From: Lantana camara
Taxonomy: Eukaryota > Streptophyta > Magnoliopsida > Lamiales > Verbenaceae
Direction: 5' to 3'
NCBI GenBank assembly: GCA_037501455.1
Contig: CM074857.1
Coordinates: forward strand, 102,891,501 to 102,955,500
DNA: 64,000 bases
Below are positions 46,201 to 55,442 of this stretch, one piece after another. The position numbers and the translations under genes are program-made. The notes below the pieces were generated by a model. It did not search any database. It was given only the letters and a program-made list of their open reading frames with translations, and was not told the DNA's origin. Position 1 is the stretch's first letter. Each line of letters begins with the position of its first letter.

Positions 46201-49200
46201 CTTCCTCGCCCAGAGGTAAGGATCGAACCCTCGGAAAAATTCCTTACCATTGAGCTGGAACCTGGAAACAAAGATAAGACTACACAGATCGGCTCAAACC
46301 TCTCAGGGCCTTCTCAGATCATGATGATTGATTTTCTAAGGGAGAACAAGGATGTATTCGCGTGGAAAGCCTCTGATCTCACAGGGATTGACCCGAGCGT
46401 CATTGTCCATAGACTTAATGTGGATCCATCTTTCAAGCCTATCAAGCAGAAAAAACGGGATGTACATGGCTTTCGAAAGAAAGTCATTGAAGAGGAAGTC
46501 AATAAGCTCTTGGAGGCTCAGTATATCGAGCCCATCTTGTATCCGGAGTGGCTGTGCAACGTAGTCTTGGTGCCCAAGAGCGCAAATAAATGGCGCATGT
46601 GCAATGATTTCACTGATCTCAACAAGGCTTGCCCTAAAGATCCTTACCCGCTACCCCGGATTGATCAATTGGTGGATTCGACCGCTGGCTGCGAGCTCAT
46701 GAGCATGATGGACGCTTTCCAGGGGTACTATCAGATCTTTATGGCCCCGGAAGACCGCCCCAAAACTTCGTTCGTCGTCCATATGGGGGTATATTGTTTC
46801 TTGGTCATGCCCTTTGGACTTAAGAACGCCGGAGCTACCTATCAGCGGCTCGTCAATAAGATGTTTGAAAGTGAAATTGGGAGGTCCATGGAGGTCTATG
46901 TGGATGATATGATTGTCAAAAGCGAGCGCCAGGATTCCCATTTGGAGGATCTCAAGCGCACGTTTTCAATTTTGCGCCAATATGGGATGAAGTTGAATCC
47001 CTCGAAGTGCACCTTTGGTGTACAAGGGGGAAAGTTCTTGGGATACATGGTCAGTCAGAGGGGAATTGAGGCCAATCCGGAGAAGATCAAGGCCATCTTG
47101 GAAATTCCTTCCCCTCGAAATTTGCGGGAAGTACAGGTCTTGGTAGGCAAAATCATCTCGTTGAACAGGTTTATTTCACGCTCGGCAGATAGGAACCTTC
47201 CCTTCTTCAAAATCTTGAGGAACGCACGTAACTTTGCTTGGACAGAGGAATGCGAAAGGGCGCTGCAGGATATGAAGGCTTATTTATCGAGCGCTCCACT
47301 GCTGACTAAGCCTGTCGAAGGCGAAAGGTTATTCATGTATCTTTCTGTCTCTCCTGAAGCCACGAGCGCGGTTCTGGTCGCTGTACGGGAGCGGAAACAT
47401 TTGCCTGTCTATTATCTGAGCAAAACCTTGCAAGGAGCCGAAAAGAAATATTTGGAGATTGAGAAATTTGCGTTCGCTCTTATTAACGCCTCAAGAAGGC
47501 TAAGGCCTTACTTTCAAGCGCATTCCATAACAGTTCTCACCGACCAACCCTTAAAACAAGTATTGTCCAAGCCGGACGTATCTGGCAGATTAATCAAGTG
47601 GGCCATCGAATTGAGCCAGTTTGATTTATGCTTCGAGCCCAGGACCGCGATACAAGCTCAGGTTATGGCGGATCTGTTGGTTGAACGTTTTGGTTTCGAA
47701 CCCGCCGCTGCGGAGAATGAGGGGTTATGGGTACTGCACACGGATGGTTCCTCAACCTCTCAAGGGGGAGGAATAGGAGTAGCCCTCAGAAACCCCGATG
47801 GGATTGAACTGGACTTTGCGATCAAGCTGGATTTCCAAGTCACTAACAATGAAGCAGAATATGAAGCCCTCGTGCAAGGTTTGAACATAGCTTTTCAGAA
47901 TGGAGCCTCCAGAATCACTGCTTATGTGGATTCACAGTTAATAGCGAGCCAGATTGAAGGAACATATGAGGCTCGAGAAACCACCATGATACAGTACTTA
48001 AAGAAAGCCAAAGAAATCATTGGGAAGTTCAAGGAATTTCATCTACTTCAGGTGCCGCGAGGAGAAAACGAGCGAGCGGACGCTCTGTCAAAGTTTGCGT
48101 CAGCTTTAGAGGGTACTTCTGAACGTTCTGTTACGTTCCTTAGGACTGAGGAACCTTTGATCAAAGAAAGAGTCGCCACCAAGATAATCGCTATGATTGA
48201 TCCAAACGAGCCCTGCTGGCTTGATGACGTCATCATTTTCCTTAAGGATGGAATTCTTCCCACTGACAAGGTGGAAGCTAGGAAAATCCGAAATAAGGCC
48301 CCTCGTTTCGCTTTGGATCCCGAGGGGAGGTTGTTCAAAAAATCATTTCAAGGACCCCCAATGAGATGCCTAAGGCCCTCACAAGCAAAGGAGACGCTCG
48401 AACACATTCATAACGGGAGCTGTGGAAATCATTCTGGGGGGCGTATTTTGGCAAAAAAGGTTCTGAGAAGTGGGTTTTATTGGCCTACAGTTCTCCAAGA
48501 CGCCATTGAATTTTCGAGGAAATGCCCCAAATGCCAATTTCATTCAAATCTCCCTCAATTGCCAGCCGCACAAATGATCCCAATAGACGTCTCTTGGCCT
48601 TTTGACCAGTGGGGAATAGACATTGTGGGCCCCTTACCCATAGCTGCAGGACAAAGGAAGTTTGTCATTCTAGCCGTCGACTACTTCACCAAGTGGGCCG
48701 AGGCTGAAGCTGTTGCAAAAATCACTTTCAAGGTTGTAAGGGACTTTATTTGGAAGAACATCATCTGCAGGTACGGAATACCGAGGGTGCTCATATCTGA
48801 CAATGGATCCCAGTTCATAGCAGCTGACACACGAGAGTGGTGTTCCGAGCTGGGGATAGAACAGCGATTTACCTCTGTAGGACATCCACAATCCAATGGG
48901 CAAGCAGAAGTTACCAATAGAATCATCTTGCAGCATCTAAAAACCATGCTGGAAAGCAAGAAAGGTGAATGGGCTGAGGAGCTGCAAGGAGCGCTTTGGG
49001 CTTATCGCACCACCCCACGAGCGGCCACTGGAGAAACACCTTACGCGCTCGTTTATGGATCAGAAGCAATGATACCAGCGGAGATTGTAAATGAATCCGC
49101 TCGTGTCGGCTATTTCGAGCCTCAGCTCAACGATGGCAACAGGAGTTTGGAGTTGGACTTACTGGATGAAAGGAGAGACCGAGCGTGGGCTAAAATCCAC

Positions 49201-49446
49201 CACTATAAAGCTTCTGTGGCCCAACAGTACAACAAGCGCGTGAAGGAAAGAACTTTCCAGCTGGGAGACTTGGTTTTGAAGAAAGTGGAAGTATCCAAGC
49301 ACGTGGGGAAATTGGACCCCAATTGGGAAGGCCCATTCAAGGTCGTACAACTCAGAGCTAACAACACTTACACCCTGGAGACACTTCAAGGTGAGCGCTT
49401 GCCCCGCCCTTGGAACGCATGTAACCTCCGGCGGTTTTATGTTTAA
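43252..49446 (+). CDS. gag-pol: Gag-Pol polyprotein of the Tat element, intact, 2064 residues
   Basis: One uninterrupted frame starts at ATG 43252 (MVATRSGAVGGG), the first ATG after the primer site. The Gag has a Pro-rich N-terminus, a core at about 350-500 (VFVTSLVGMAQEWYKRLPP) and a knuckle CAFHKQRGHDTDEC (about 593, C-X2-H-X4-H-X4-C). INMIAGG precedes protease (VLVDSGSSVNVLP, about 770). Reverse transcriptase follows (about 1010-1250, YVDDMIV at 1216). The first RNase H (about 1355-1460) reads FMYLSVSPEATSA and lacks the usual catalytic Asp. A second, archaeal-type RNase H (about 1495-1620) has LHTDGSS, NNEAEYEAL and YVDSQL. Integrase follows with an HHCC finger (about 1718-1763) and DDE residues in GIDIVG, SDNGSQF and GQAEVTN. 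There is no chromodomain. Gag and Pol are fused, so Gag excess must arise after translation. Confidence 0.95.
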   Translation: MVATRSGAVGGGDNTSPDTNIVLPSTATGGAPPPPSVAGGGAPPAAGVTPQAESPVPPPAPPAPQVPTTAGGVSLSVPPPLAQNSWVHPQMNLGMQGYLMPPPGYSLTPAMMMPPVQPYHAGQLQLPVVVPREIEGVELPPLTTQQLRALYAQCEVQAAQGAWERFHSMYFPSGQATQVAAPLGGQQNFPLREAQAVLRAQPPPPPTREVPQQEGNERVSVGRNKEPTERVNENEGDSHVSRRGSRAHKDKQVEVNPDVLAAVQDQLQGLKDIVGQLSRGRSTQISHSRDERVDARSTRTKDPPPRVPRRKEPEENFGTYEYHPLARGSPLVEEVLMAQAGMAKVPTSINRYDGTTDPAEHLDHFVHLMHLYEHSSHYWAKVFVTSLVGMAQEWYKRLPPRSIHSYEELADAFLNHFNSLKAPVTAPTALYNVVQGKSESLRSFFARFNKEILQVERPSMDFLIPVLFQAVDHKQYVSKKFADAIVERRPGTLMGLREIAEPFFALEDMYGTNGPRHHSPARNERPHHERGRDVAVKKERPQERRRSPPPPRRFERIPLTRPNSEVYNLSDKKLFKRPIKMRETDSLRRSNKYCAFHKQRGHDTDECRQLEAEIQRLVAGGHLKEFVRVLERYDEQCNERSGRRRRSPSRSKSPRGRGPPESSSRRGNKGKAPEQENEPFAVINMIAGGSSGGDSNASRRRHIRSYNQRPAVPKPIYAIQRSSAPKSRENDVIGFDDRDLEHIVTPHGEGVTSDCPMVVSLDVHNHVVKRVLVDSGSSVNVLPYSTFLKMKVDLPLEPLKTALIGFGGSEVVPRGQIRLATSFGRAPQRKTLLVTYAVVEIDIPYNIIIGRPALVDFKAIISTYHQKIKFPTSEGVGEVLCNVREAWECYMLSLRKPKAEKTFHDGSTKKSVDFPNLDEDSPARKRAKLNKKKNKKKRGENGENPLENVPPGVVGESSSGEDEPEESEPASGDRLTGKKRALELPRPEVRIEPSEKFLTIELEPGNKDKTTQIGSNLSGPSQIMMIDFLRENKDVFAWKASDLTGIDPSVIVHRLNVDPSFKPIKQKKRDVHGFRKKVIEEEVNKLLEAQYIEPILYPEWLCNVVLVPKSANKWRMCNDFTDLNKACPKDPYPLPRIDQLVDSTAGCELMSMMDAFQGYYQIFMAPEDRPKTSFVVHMGVYCFLVMPFGLKNAGATYQRLVNKMFESEIGRSMEVYVDDMIVKSERQDSHLEDLKRTFSILRQYGMKLNPSKCTFGVQGGKFLGYMVSQRGIEANPEKIKAILEIPSPRNLREVQVLVGKIISLNRFISRSADRNLPFFKILRNARNFAWTEECERALQDMKAYLSSAPLLTKPVEGERLFMYLSVSPEATSAVLVAVRERKHLPVYYLSKTLQGAEKKYLEIEKFAFALINASRRLRPYFQAHSITVLTDQPLKQVLSKPDVSGRLIKWAIELSQFDLCFEPRTAIQAQVMADLLVERFGFEPAAAENEGLWVLHTDGSSTSQGGGIGVALRNPDGIELDFAIKLDFQVTNNEAEYEALVQGLNIAFQNGASRITAYVDSQLIASQIEGTYEARETTMIQYLKKAKEIIGKFKEFHLLQVPRGENERADALSKFASALEGTSERSVTFLRTEEPLIKERVATKIIAMIDPNEPCWLDDVIIFLKDGILPTDKVEARKIRNKAPRFALDPEGRLFKKSFQGPPMRCLRPSQAKETLEHIHNGSCGNHSGGRILAKKVLRSGFYWPTVLQDAIEFSRKCPKCQFHSNLPQLPAAQMIPIDVSWPFDQWGIDIVGPLPIAAGQRKFVILAVDYFTKWAEAEAVAKITFKVVRDFIWKNIICRYGIPRVLISDNGSQFIAADTREWCSELGIEQRFTSVGHPQSNGQAEVTNRIILQHLKTMLESKKGEWAEELQGALWAYRTTPRAATGETPYALVYGSEAMIPAEIVNESARVGYFEPQLNDGNRSLELDLLDERRDRAWAKIHHYKASVAQQYNKRVKERTFQLGDLVLKKVEVSKHVGKLDPNWEGPFKVVQLRANNTYTLETLQGERLPRPWNACNLRRFYV

Positions 49447-49752
49447 AAGCTCTTTGCAAACTCTGATGTAACAACCCTCGTTGACGGGTTCTATGTACTT
49501 CAAAACAAAGTAAAAGGTAACATAATCTTTTTGATTTCTTTAATATTCCTGTTTCTTTGGTTGCTTGAATGGATAAGTCCCACGTCCCTCGTCGTCGCGA
49601 GCGTGGTTGGCAACCCATTCCAATATGAATGCTGTTATCTCTCATGGGTTACGCTGGCCAGCGCTCTACTCCACATGGGGGGACGCCCTCATAAGGATAG
49701 ACTGGTTACGCTCACAACCAAACAGGTGAATTGGAAGAAGGTTATGGAGAAA

Positions 49753-49887
49753 ATCCTAGTAGGCCTTGGCTGTTTCTTAAAACGCCTTGCGCTCGAAAAT
49801 GGGATCTATCACAGAAAAAGTCCTAGTAGGCCTTGGTCGTTTCTTAGAACGCCTTGCGCTCGAAAATGGGATTTCCTGCAGAACCAA
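49753..49887 (+). repeat. 67-bp tandem duplication downstream of pol
   Basis: TCCTAGTAGGCCTTGG recurs at 49754 and 49821. Each copy ends CGCCTTGCGCTCGAAAATGG. A similar TCCTAGTAGGCCTGGGCAGC occurs near 63941 in the second Tat copy. Confidence 0.85.
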
Positions 49888-49944
49888 GAAAACGACAAGA
49901 GCCAGAGCGCTCAAACGATGGCCTCAGAATCAAAAAGGAATTGC

Positions 49945-50565
49945 ACAAGTCTTGAACGAGGGCAACCACTCAGTAAGACCCTCGCAAATACTCAAGACCT
50001 AGCAAAATCCCCCCAAGGGCGGAAAGAATGTCGCAAGTCTTGAACGAGGGCAACCACTCAGTAAGACCCTCGCACACACCCAAGGCTTAGCCAAATTCTC
50101 CCAGAGCAAAAGTTTATGCAGATCTTGAGCGTAGGGGCAATCTCACAGTAAGACCCTCACGATCGCTCAAGACTTAGACAGATTTTCAAGATAAATTTAC
50201 AAAAGAAGAAATTTATACAAGTCTTGAGCGTAGGGGCAATTACACTATAAGACCCTCACGACCGCTCAAGACTTAGACAAATTTTCAAAGAGCAAAAATA
50301 AAATTTATACAAGTCTTGAGCGTAGGGGCAATTACACTATAAGACCCTCACGACCGCTCAAGACTTAGACAAATTTTCAAAAGGAAAAGTTTATGCAGAT
50401 CTTGAGCGTAGGGGCAATCTCACAGTAAGACCCTCACGACCGCTCAAGACTTAGACAAATTTCAAGATAAATTTACAAAGGCAGAAATTTATACAAGTCT
50501 TGAGCGGGGGGGCAATCTCACAATAAGACCCTCACGATCGCTCAAGACTTAGACAAATTTTCATT
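49945..50565 (+). repeat. seven tandem repeats of 84-100 bp, each a potential hairpin
   Basis: Units start at about 49949, 50037, 50121, 50221, 50313, 50399 and 50497. Each opens with (A)GTCTTGAGCG or a variant, continues GGGGCAATCTCACAGTAAGA and CCCTCACGA, and closes with CGCTCAAGACTTAG. The opening and closing 10-mers are exact inverted complements in most units. Tandem repeats in the 3' untranslated part are a hallmark of Tat elements. Confidence 0.9.
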
Positions 50566-50778
50566 GCATCAAAGGAATAAAGCATTCACAGGAGTATACT
50601 ACACAGTCTTATTATATGATTCATAAAGGAAATGAAGAACAAGGGCATGGAAAACGGAATCTTTATTCATTAAAAAAGGGAATTATTACAAAACAAAAGG
50701 GCTCAAAGGCCCATGAAATTCTATTACAAGAAAAAGCAGAGAATCAGAAAAATACAAAGGAATGATGGAGGAAAAGTC

Positions 50779-53665
50779 TCAAGCAGCTGGGGCGACATCT
50801 TCATCAACAACCACCAGAATTGGGCCCTGAACTGGGCCGTGAATGGGACCCTCAGGCTCTTGCGGATCGTTGGGGGCATTGGCAGGAGCAGGCTCATTGG
50901 CATCTAGAGCGTTGGCATTTTCAGCAACTTGAGCTGGGGCATCCTCTATGAGCGGCGCTTGTGGCTCGTCTTCATGAGCATCAGATGGACCCACACCCCC
51001 TTCCCTGTGGGCATCGGCGTACTCATCCTGGATCAATTTCACCAGGAAGTCATACTCCATTTCCGCTATACTGTCTGCGGGGTCGTTGGGATCATCTTCT
51101 TCCTCCTCGCAGCGCTCATTGAACATGAGCCCCGTGCCCTCGGCCTCCTTCATGGCAGGATGGGTTAGCCCTTTGTGTATGCCCTGCTCGATGGCCAGGT
51201 TGAAGGCCTTCTGAGCCTCCTCCAAGCAATGCAGGGAAGCAGCAAAGTTGAAGGCTTTGGAGTGGCAAAATTTGATCAATGCCTCCTTGTTTGCACGCTC
51301 CATGCTCCGAGGCCACTCATTCATGGTATCGGCAAACTTCCTCTCTGCCTCCAGAGCCCTCGTTCTCCAACTTTCCCTCTCTGCCTCAGCCTTCTGGTGC
51401 CGCTCGTTGGCCTGTGCCAGTTCGTTGCCCAAACGGATCCGAGCGCCATCAACCGCTAGAAAGTCCTCCTTCAGCTTTGACAGCTCCACTTCATTTTTGT
51501 TGTATAGACCCTTGAGGGTCTCATACTTGGCGATTTCAGCATCCAATTCCGCTTGGATGTGAGCCGGGTCCATCGAGCGGGCCATTTTCTTGTACTTGGC
51601 CTTGCGCTCGGCATATATGGAGGCTCGCATCTGCACATTCCGGAGCCGAGGAAGAACTTGCTGCGTAATCGAGGGGAAAAGTGTTAGCAAAAGAATGGTA
51701 AATTACAGAACAGAAGAATGCAAGGAACGAGGACTTACGGAAATCAGGGCGTGGGCTGCATCGAGCGTCACCTTCTCTACAGACTCACTGTAGAGATGCC
51801 TGTGATCTGCTGAGTACTGAGCCCGGCTGAACAAATCGTCAGTAATAGTCTGGGCGACCGAGCCCGGCCTCAGCAAAACCGGCCCGCCGTCGGGGGCGCC
51901 AGAAAAGTCTCTGTCCCCTCGGCGGGGGAACTCCCACATGTGTTCTTCCTCTGAAGAGGAAGTGTCCCCCTCGCCTCGGGGGCCCTCAACCACTCGTTTG
52001 CCCTTCCCTATGATCGCGGCGGAGTCAGGCATTCTCTTCCTCTTGCGGGAAGGTCTATTTGCGCTCGCGCTCGGGGAAGCCTCTCTTATCGTCAGGGCAG
52101 TCACTGGCCGCCTCATTGTTTCTGCAGGAACGGGGAGTTGAACATCATCTCCTCTCTCCGTTCGCCTGTTCTCCCTGGGGACCAACCTACGTTCCCCTCG
52201 GCCACGAGGGGGTTGCACCTCAGGGTTGGTGCTTGAACTGGCACCCCCACGAGCGTCCCCTCTATCGTTGCGGTTACGGGAACGTTGGGGCTCGCGCTGT
52301 TGGTTCCCCTGGGCGGCTTGATTCCTCTGAGCGTTGGCGAAACGAGCCGCTTGTCTAATTCCACCGGCCATTTCTAAGATAGCGGCTCCTGCAAAAATGA
52401 AAATACGAAGGTTATGAATCCTTGGACAAGAATTGTTAAGTGCAAATTACAAAGTACAATAAAAGCAGTTAGTATTCATTCCTATCTAAGGTTAGTGCCC
52501 TAAGGATCTAACCGTCTCTCTCTATGTCACGAGCCGGAGGGTTGTCTAGGAAATGAGGGTCGTTGGTAAGACCACACAAGAACATGAGTTCCGCATCGTC
52601 TATCCAGTCCTTTGCTTGTATAAGGTGACCCTCGTCCCTTAGGGTTGTGGCCAGGTTTTTAGCCCAGTCTCGGGGGAGTGAGGGTGGCAAACGGCTCTTT
52701 GAGTACGAGCCCCATTCCGTGATCACCCCAAAGCCCTCTTCCGCTGGAGCCCTGACAAATATGAACTTTTCTTTCCAGTCAATGCCATAAGTGGTCGAGG
52801 GCGAGTTGATCAGCTTCATGTGGGCCTTCGCTTGGACGTAATAAAAACCCGCTTCAGGAGAAGAGCGAGAGGAGCTGACCACTTGGAAAAGGGCATTGAA
52901 GTTCCGCAGATAGGGCTCGTAACCCATGGTCCTCATCAGAATTATGTAGCAGGTTAGGAGGGCCAAGCCGTTGGGCACTATCTGGGACGGACACAGGCCC
53001 AGGTCATTCAGCAAATGGGCCATTGAAATTGAGATGGGGAACCTCAGGCCTCCCGAGCTCACGGAATCCACGTATACTGCCATTTCCCCAGGAGGCGGAT
53101 TATTTGCACGCTCGTGGTTTTGGGGAATTCTCCAAGTATATCGCTCGTCCCAGTAGATGGGGGCCATCATTGTCTTTACATCTCCCACAGTGACGGTGCT
53201 GGGAGTTTCATCAGGCGTGCGCTCGGTAGCTTGATAACCTGAGCCCTCCCCCTCGTTGGGTCCTTTGGATTTCTGGGTTTTCTTACTCTTGCCCTTGTCA
53301 CGGGCCCTTCCTGAAGGCCCGGTTACGGCTTCCGCCACCGGAAGCGGATTTGCAACACGGGCCCTTTCTGAAGGCCCGGTTACGGCTTCCGCCACTGGAA
53401 GCGGATTCGCAACGGCCACTGTCACTCTATGGCGATGGGGATGTGTGGCACTTTGAGTTATGGGAAGAGTGACTCCTTGTCTTTCTGCCTCTATTACCAA
53501 ATCCATCTCCTCAAAGAGAGGATCCACTCCGCCTGGGTTTCGGTCTTCCATAGCCATTACTGCCGCCCCCAACTCTTCATCTCTGGGGGAATTGTGAGAA
53601 GAAGAACTCTCGGTGGCCATCTCTTGAATTTCACGAGCAAATTCTTCTATGTGGTGGTCGGCCAT
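50779..53665 (-). CDS. antisense three-exon gene inside the Tat element, 894 residues
   Basis: Minus-strand exons are 52513-53665, 51739-52388 and 50779-51660. The introns are GT-AG (g/gttagatcc...tttgcag and c/gtaagtcc...acgcag), and the three exons total 895 codons without a stop. The start is ATG 53665 (MADHHIEEFAREIQEM). Exon 1 has a globular region (about 205-345: GGLRFPISISMAHLLNDLGL, PSQIVPNGL, FNALFQVV). It resembles the plant family labelled putative gypsy-type transposon (Transposase_28); it is not a proven transposase. Exon 2 is Arg-, Pro- and Ser-rich and probably disordered. Exon 3 has a long coiled coil (KYETLKGLYNKNEVELSKLK) and an acidic C-terminus. Extra antisense ORFs are known in Tat-lineage elements, but their function is unknown. 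A 20-residue repeat (ANPLPVAEAVTGPS) occurs twice in exon 1. The gene is open despite its size, which suggests it is maintained. Confidence 0.82.
53289..53414 (-). repeat. 60-bp tandem duplication within antisense exon 1
   Basis: GGCCCGGTTACGGCTTCCGC occurs twice, 60 bases apart, encoding the doubled VANPLPVAEAVTGPS segment in frame. Confidence 0.85.
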
Positions 53666-53924
53666 GGCAGAAATTGGGGTTTTGAAGGTTTTTCTGGGAG
53701 AGAGTTTAAGGTTCACAAAGACGGGAATTTGAGGGATTACAAAATCCTAAGGTCCGAATCTACGGTTAGCAAAGTCAGAAATTCACACTGGAGATTTACC
53801 TTGAAAAGTTTCTGAAGAAAACTGGAGAAGAGGTTGAAGATGCTGGAGATGCGAGAGAATTTTTCTTGCAAAGGAGACTTGGAAAGTTTGGAATGCGTAA
53901 AGAATGACAAGATTTCAGAATCCC

Positions 53925-53934
53925 TTATTTATAG
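53925..53934 (-). promoter_or_regulatory. TATA box for the antisense gene
   Basis: On the minus strand CTATAAATAAGGG lies about 260 bases upstream of ATG 53665, followed by a CT-rich leader (CCTCTTCTCCAGTTTTCTTC). A leader intron may start at the gtaaat near 53797. This would be a promoter inside the element, separate from the LTR. Confidence 0.5.
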
Positions 53935-54259
53935 GGATGGGAGTTGGTACCGTTTTAGGCAATAAATTCAAAATGGTAATCATTTCCCGCCTAGGAAACC
54001 GCCCACTTTATGGAACCGGCACATGCTTCCCAATGCTCACGCGCCCCACGCGCACCCGCATTTAATGCTCTGACGTTTCAAGGGCTTCAGAATAGTACCA
54101 ACATTTAATGCGGAAGTGATACGAACGGTCAATTGAAAAGACCGCATTAATGACACCATCAGAGGAAAAATTGCTCAACACGTCAAGCTTTGCACGAGCG
54201 CTATAAACAAGAGATAGAGCGTGCCAAAATTCTACAGTCCTTATCAATAAGGACTACAG

Positions 54260-54274
54260 AATTGGGGGGCAAAA
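54260..54274 (+). promoter_or_regulatory. polypurine tract
   Basis: GAATTGGGGGGCAAAA lies directly before the 3' LTR, where plus-strand synthesis starts. Confidence 0.75.
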
Positions 54275-55096
54275 TGATGGGGTCAAAATACGATCGTCCC
54301 ACGACAAGACACGTGGCATCACGAGATGATGACATCTGTCTCCCCAAGGCTGCATCATCAGTTCACAAGCGCTGAACCCAACGAGCGCGTATCTTCTTCT
54401 GGAATTAAGCCCAACGAGCGCTGTCACTCCAACGAGCGTCCTACATACCAAACGATGGGCTCGCTCACATGCCAAAGGAGCCCTCTTCGAGCGTCACACT
54501 CCCTCAGAGTGGTTTCCCTTTCGGCTCGTCACTTAAGCTGGAGCCTTCATCCCCCTCAGCGGATACCTTGGCCTCCACTACTCTAGGTTGTCACGAGCGC
54601 GCTCTTAAGCCCTCGCTACCAACCACCCACATGGCTCTCTGACACAACGTACATGCCCGCGCACCTGCCACTGTTGCCAGCACTAACTTTTGGCCGCTTT
54701 TGCAGAAGATTCCTCCTAGGTTTCTCTCTCACAGCGCCACGTGTTAGGGCAACATTCGGTCAGGACCACTTGAGGCAAATGACCAAAGGGCCCTTGACCC
54801 TCAACTATAAATAACCCAAGTCATCTTCTACACTGTAAGCATTCTCTAAGCTTTCTTCATCACTGCAACTGTAACTGAGCTTACACTTATCTTCATACAT
54901 TGAACTGACTTGAGCGTCGGAGAGCCAAACTGGGTATCACCCCCAGTTCCCCCAGCTTGGCCATCTGACCTTTCTTGTGCTTGTCCCAACAGGTTGAACC
55001 CCTTTCTCTTTTTCCGGCGAAGCTCCGGTGGTTTCCTCCACAAAATACAAATCGTAAAGTGATCGGATTCGGACCCATCCATTCCCGGACCCATCA
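54275..55096 (+). repeat. 3' LTR of the Tat element
   Basis: 822 bp, with no difference from the 5' LTR seen by eye. It is followed by GTTAC, the target duplication. Confidence 0.95.
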
Positions 55097-55256
55097 GTTA
55101 CTATGCATATAAATATACATTTTTATTCATTGAAGTATCAAACTTATTTAGAATAAAATACTGTTAAATGTATTTTATTTTTAAAACATATTTTAAGAGG
55201 TGATGAGATGGTTTGTTGGAATTTTATTTTCTATCAAAACAATATAAATTTAATAA

Positions 55257-55442
55257 ACCAACGGGCAGTTGGCTCAAGTGGATAGGGGCTTGAGTTCATT
55301 TAAGCAAGGTCTCGGATTCGAACCTTGTGGATGTAAAAAACTACGTTGGGAGAGGTCCCCACAATAAGCGCCTTCAGCTACCTCGGGAGATTAGTCCTTC
55401 ACTCAATTGGGTGGGGGGAAACTCTGAGAGATAAAAAAAAAT
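55257..55442 (+). mobile_element. tRNA-derived SINE, 186 bp
   Basis: Box A (GTTGGCTCAAGTGG) and box B (GGATTCGAACC) are about 35 bases apart at its head. The tail is A-rich (GATAAAAAAAAAT). A perfect 15-bp target duplication ATATAAATTTAATAA flanks it (55242-55256 and 55443-55457). It lies inside the right part of the Mutator-like element. Confidence 0.92.

Larger units (their letters stand above)
42339..55096 (+). mobile_element. full-length Tat-lineage Ty3/gypsy LTR retrotransposon, 12,758 bp
   Basis: Two 822-bp LTRs that look identical are flanked by a perfect 5-bp target duplication GTTAC (42334-42338 and 55097-55101). In order: LTR, primer site TGGCGCCGTCTGTGG, Gag-Pol frame (43252-49446), tandem-repeat region, antisense three-exon gene, polypurine tract, LTR. 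The archaeal-type RNase H between RNase H and integrase, the large size, the 3' tandem repeats and the extra antisense gene together define the Tat lineage (Ogre, Retand and Grande-like); the Retand/Grande side fits best. The absence of visible LTR differences implies a very recent insertion, and the element may be autonomous. Confidence 0.95.

Noticed and set aside
49945..50565. Second CRISPR-like array with palindromic ends
   Set aside because: The units vary continuously and lack fixed repeat/spacer structure. They are tandem repeats of a plant retrotransposon.
50929..52358. Plus-strand open frames opposite the antisense Tat gene
   Set aside because: They overlap the longer spliced minus-strand frame, have no domain, and are interrupted within each exon.
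55258..55320. Possible tRNA gene (boxes A and B)
   Set aside because: It cannot form a full cloverleaf, has an A-rich tail and a 15-bp target duplication. It is a SINE.
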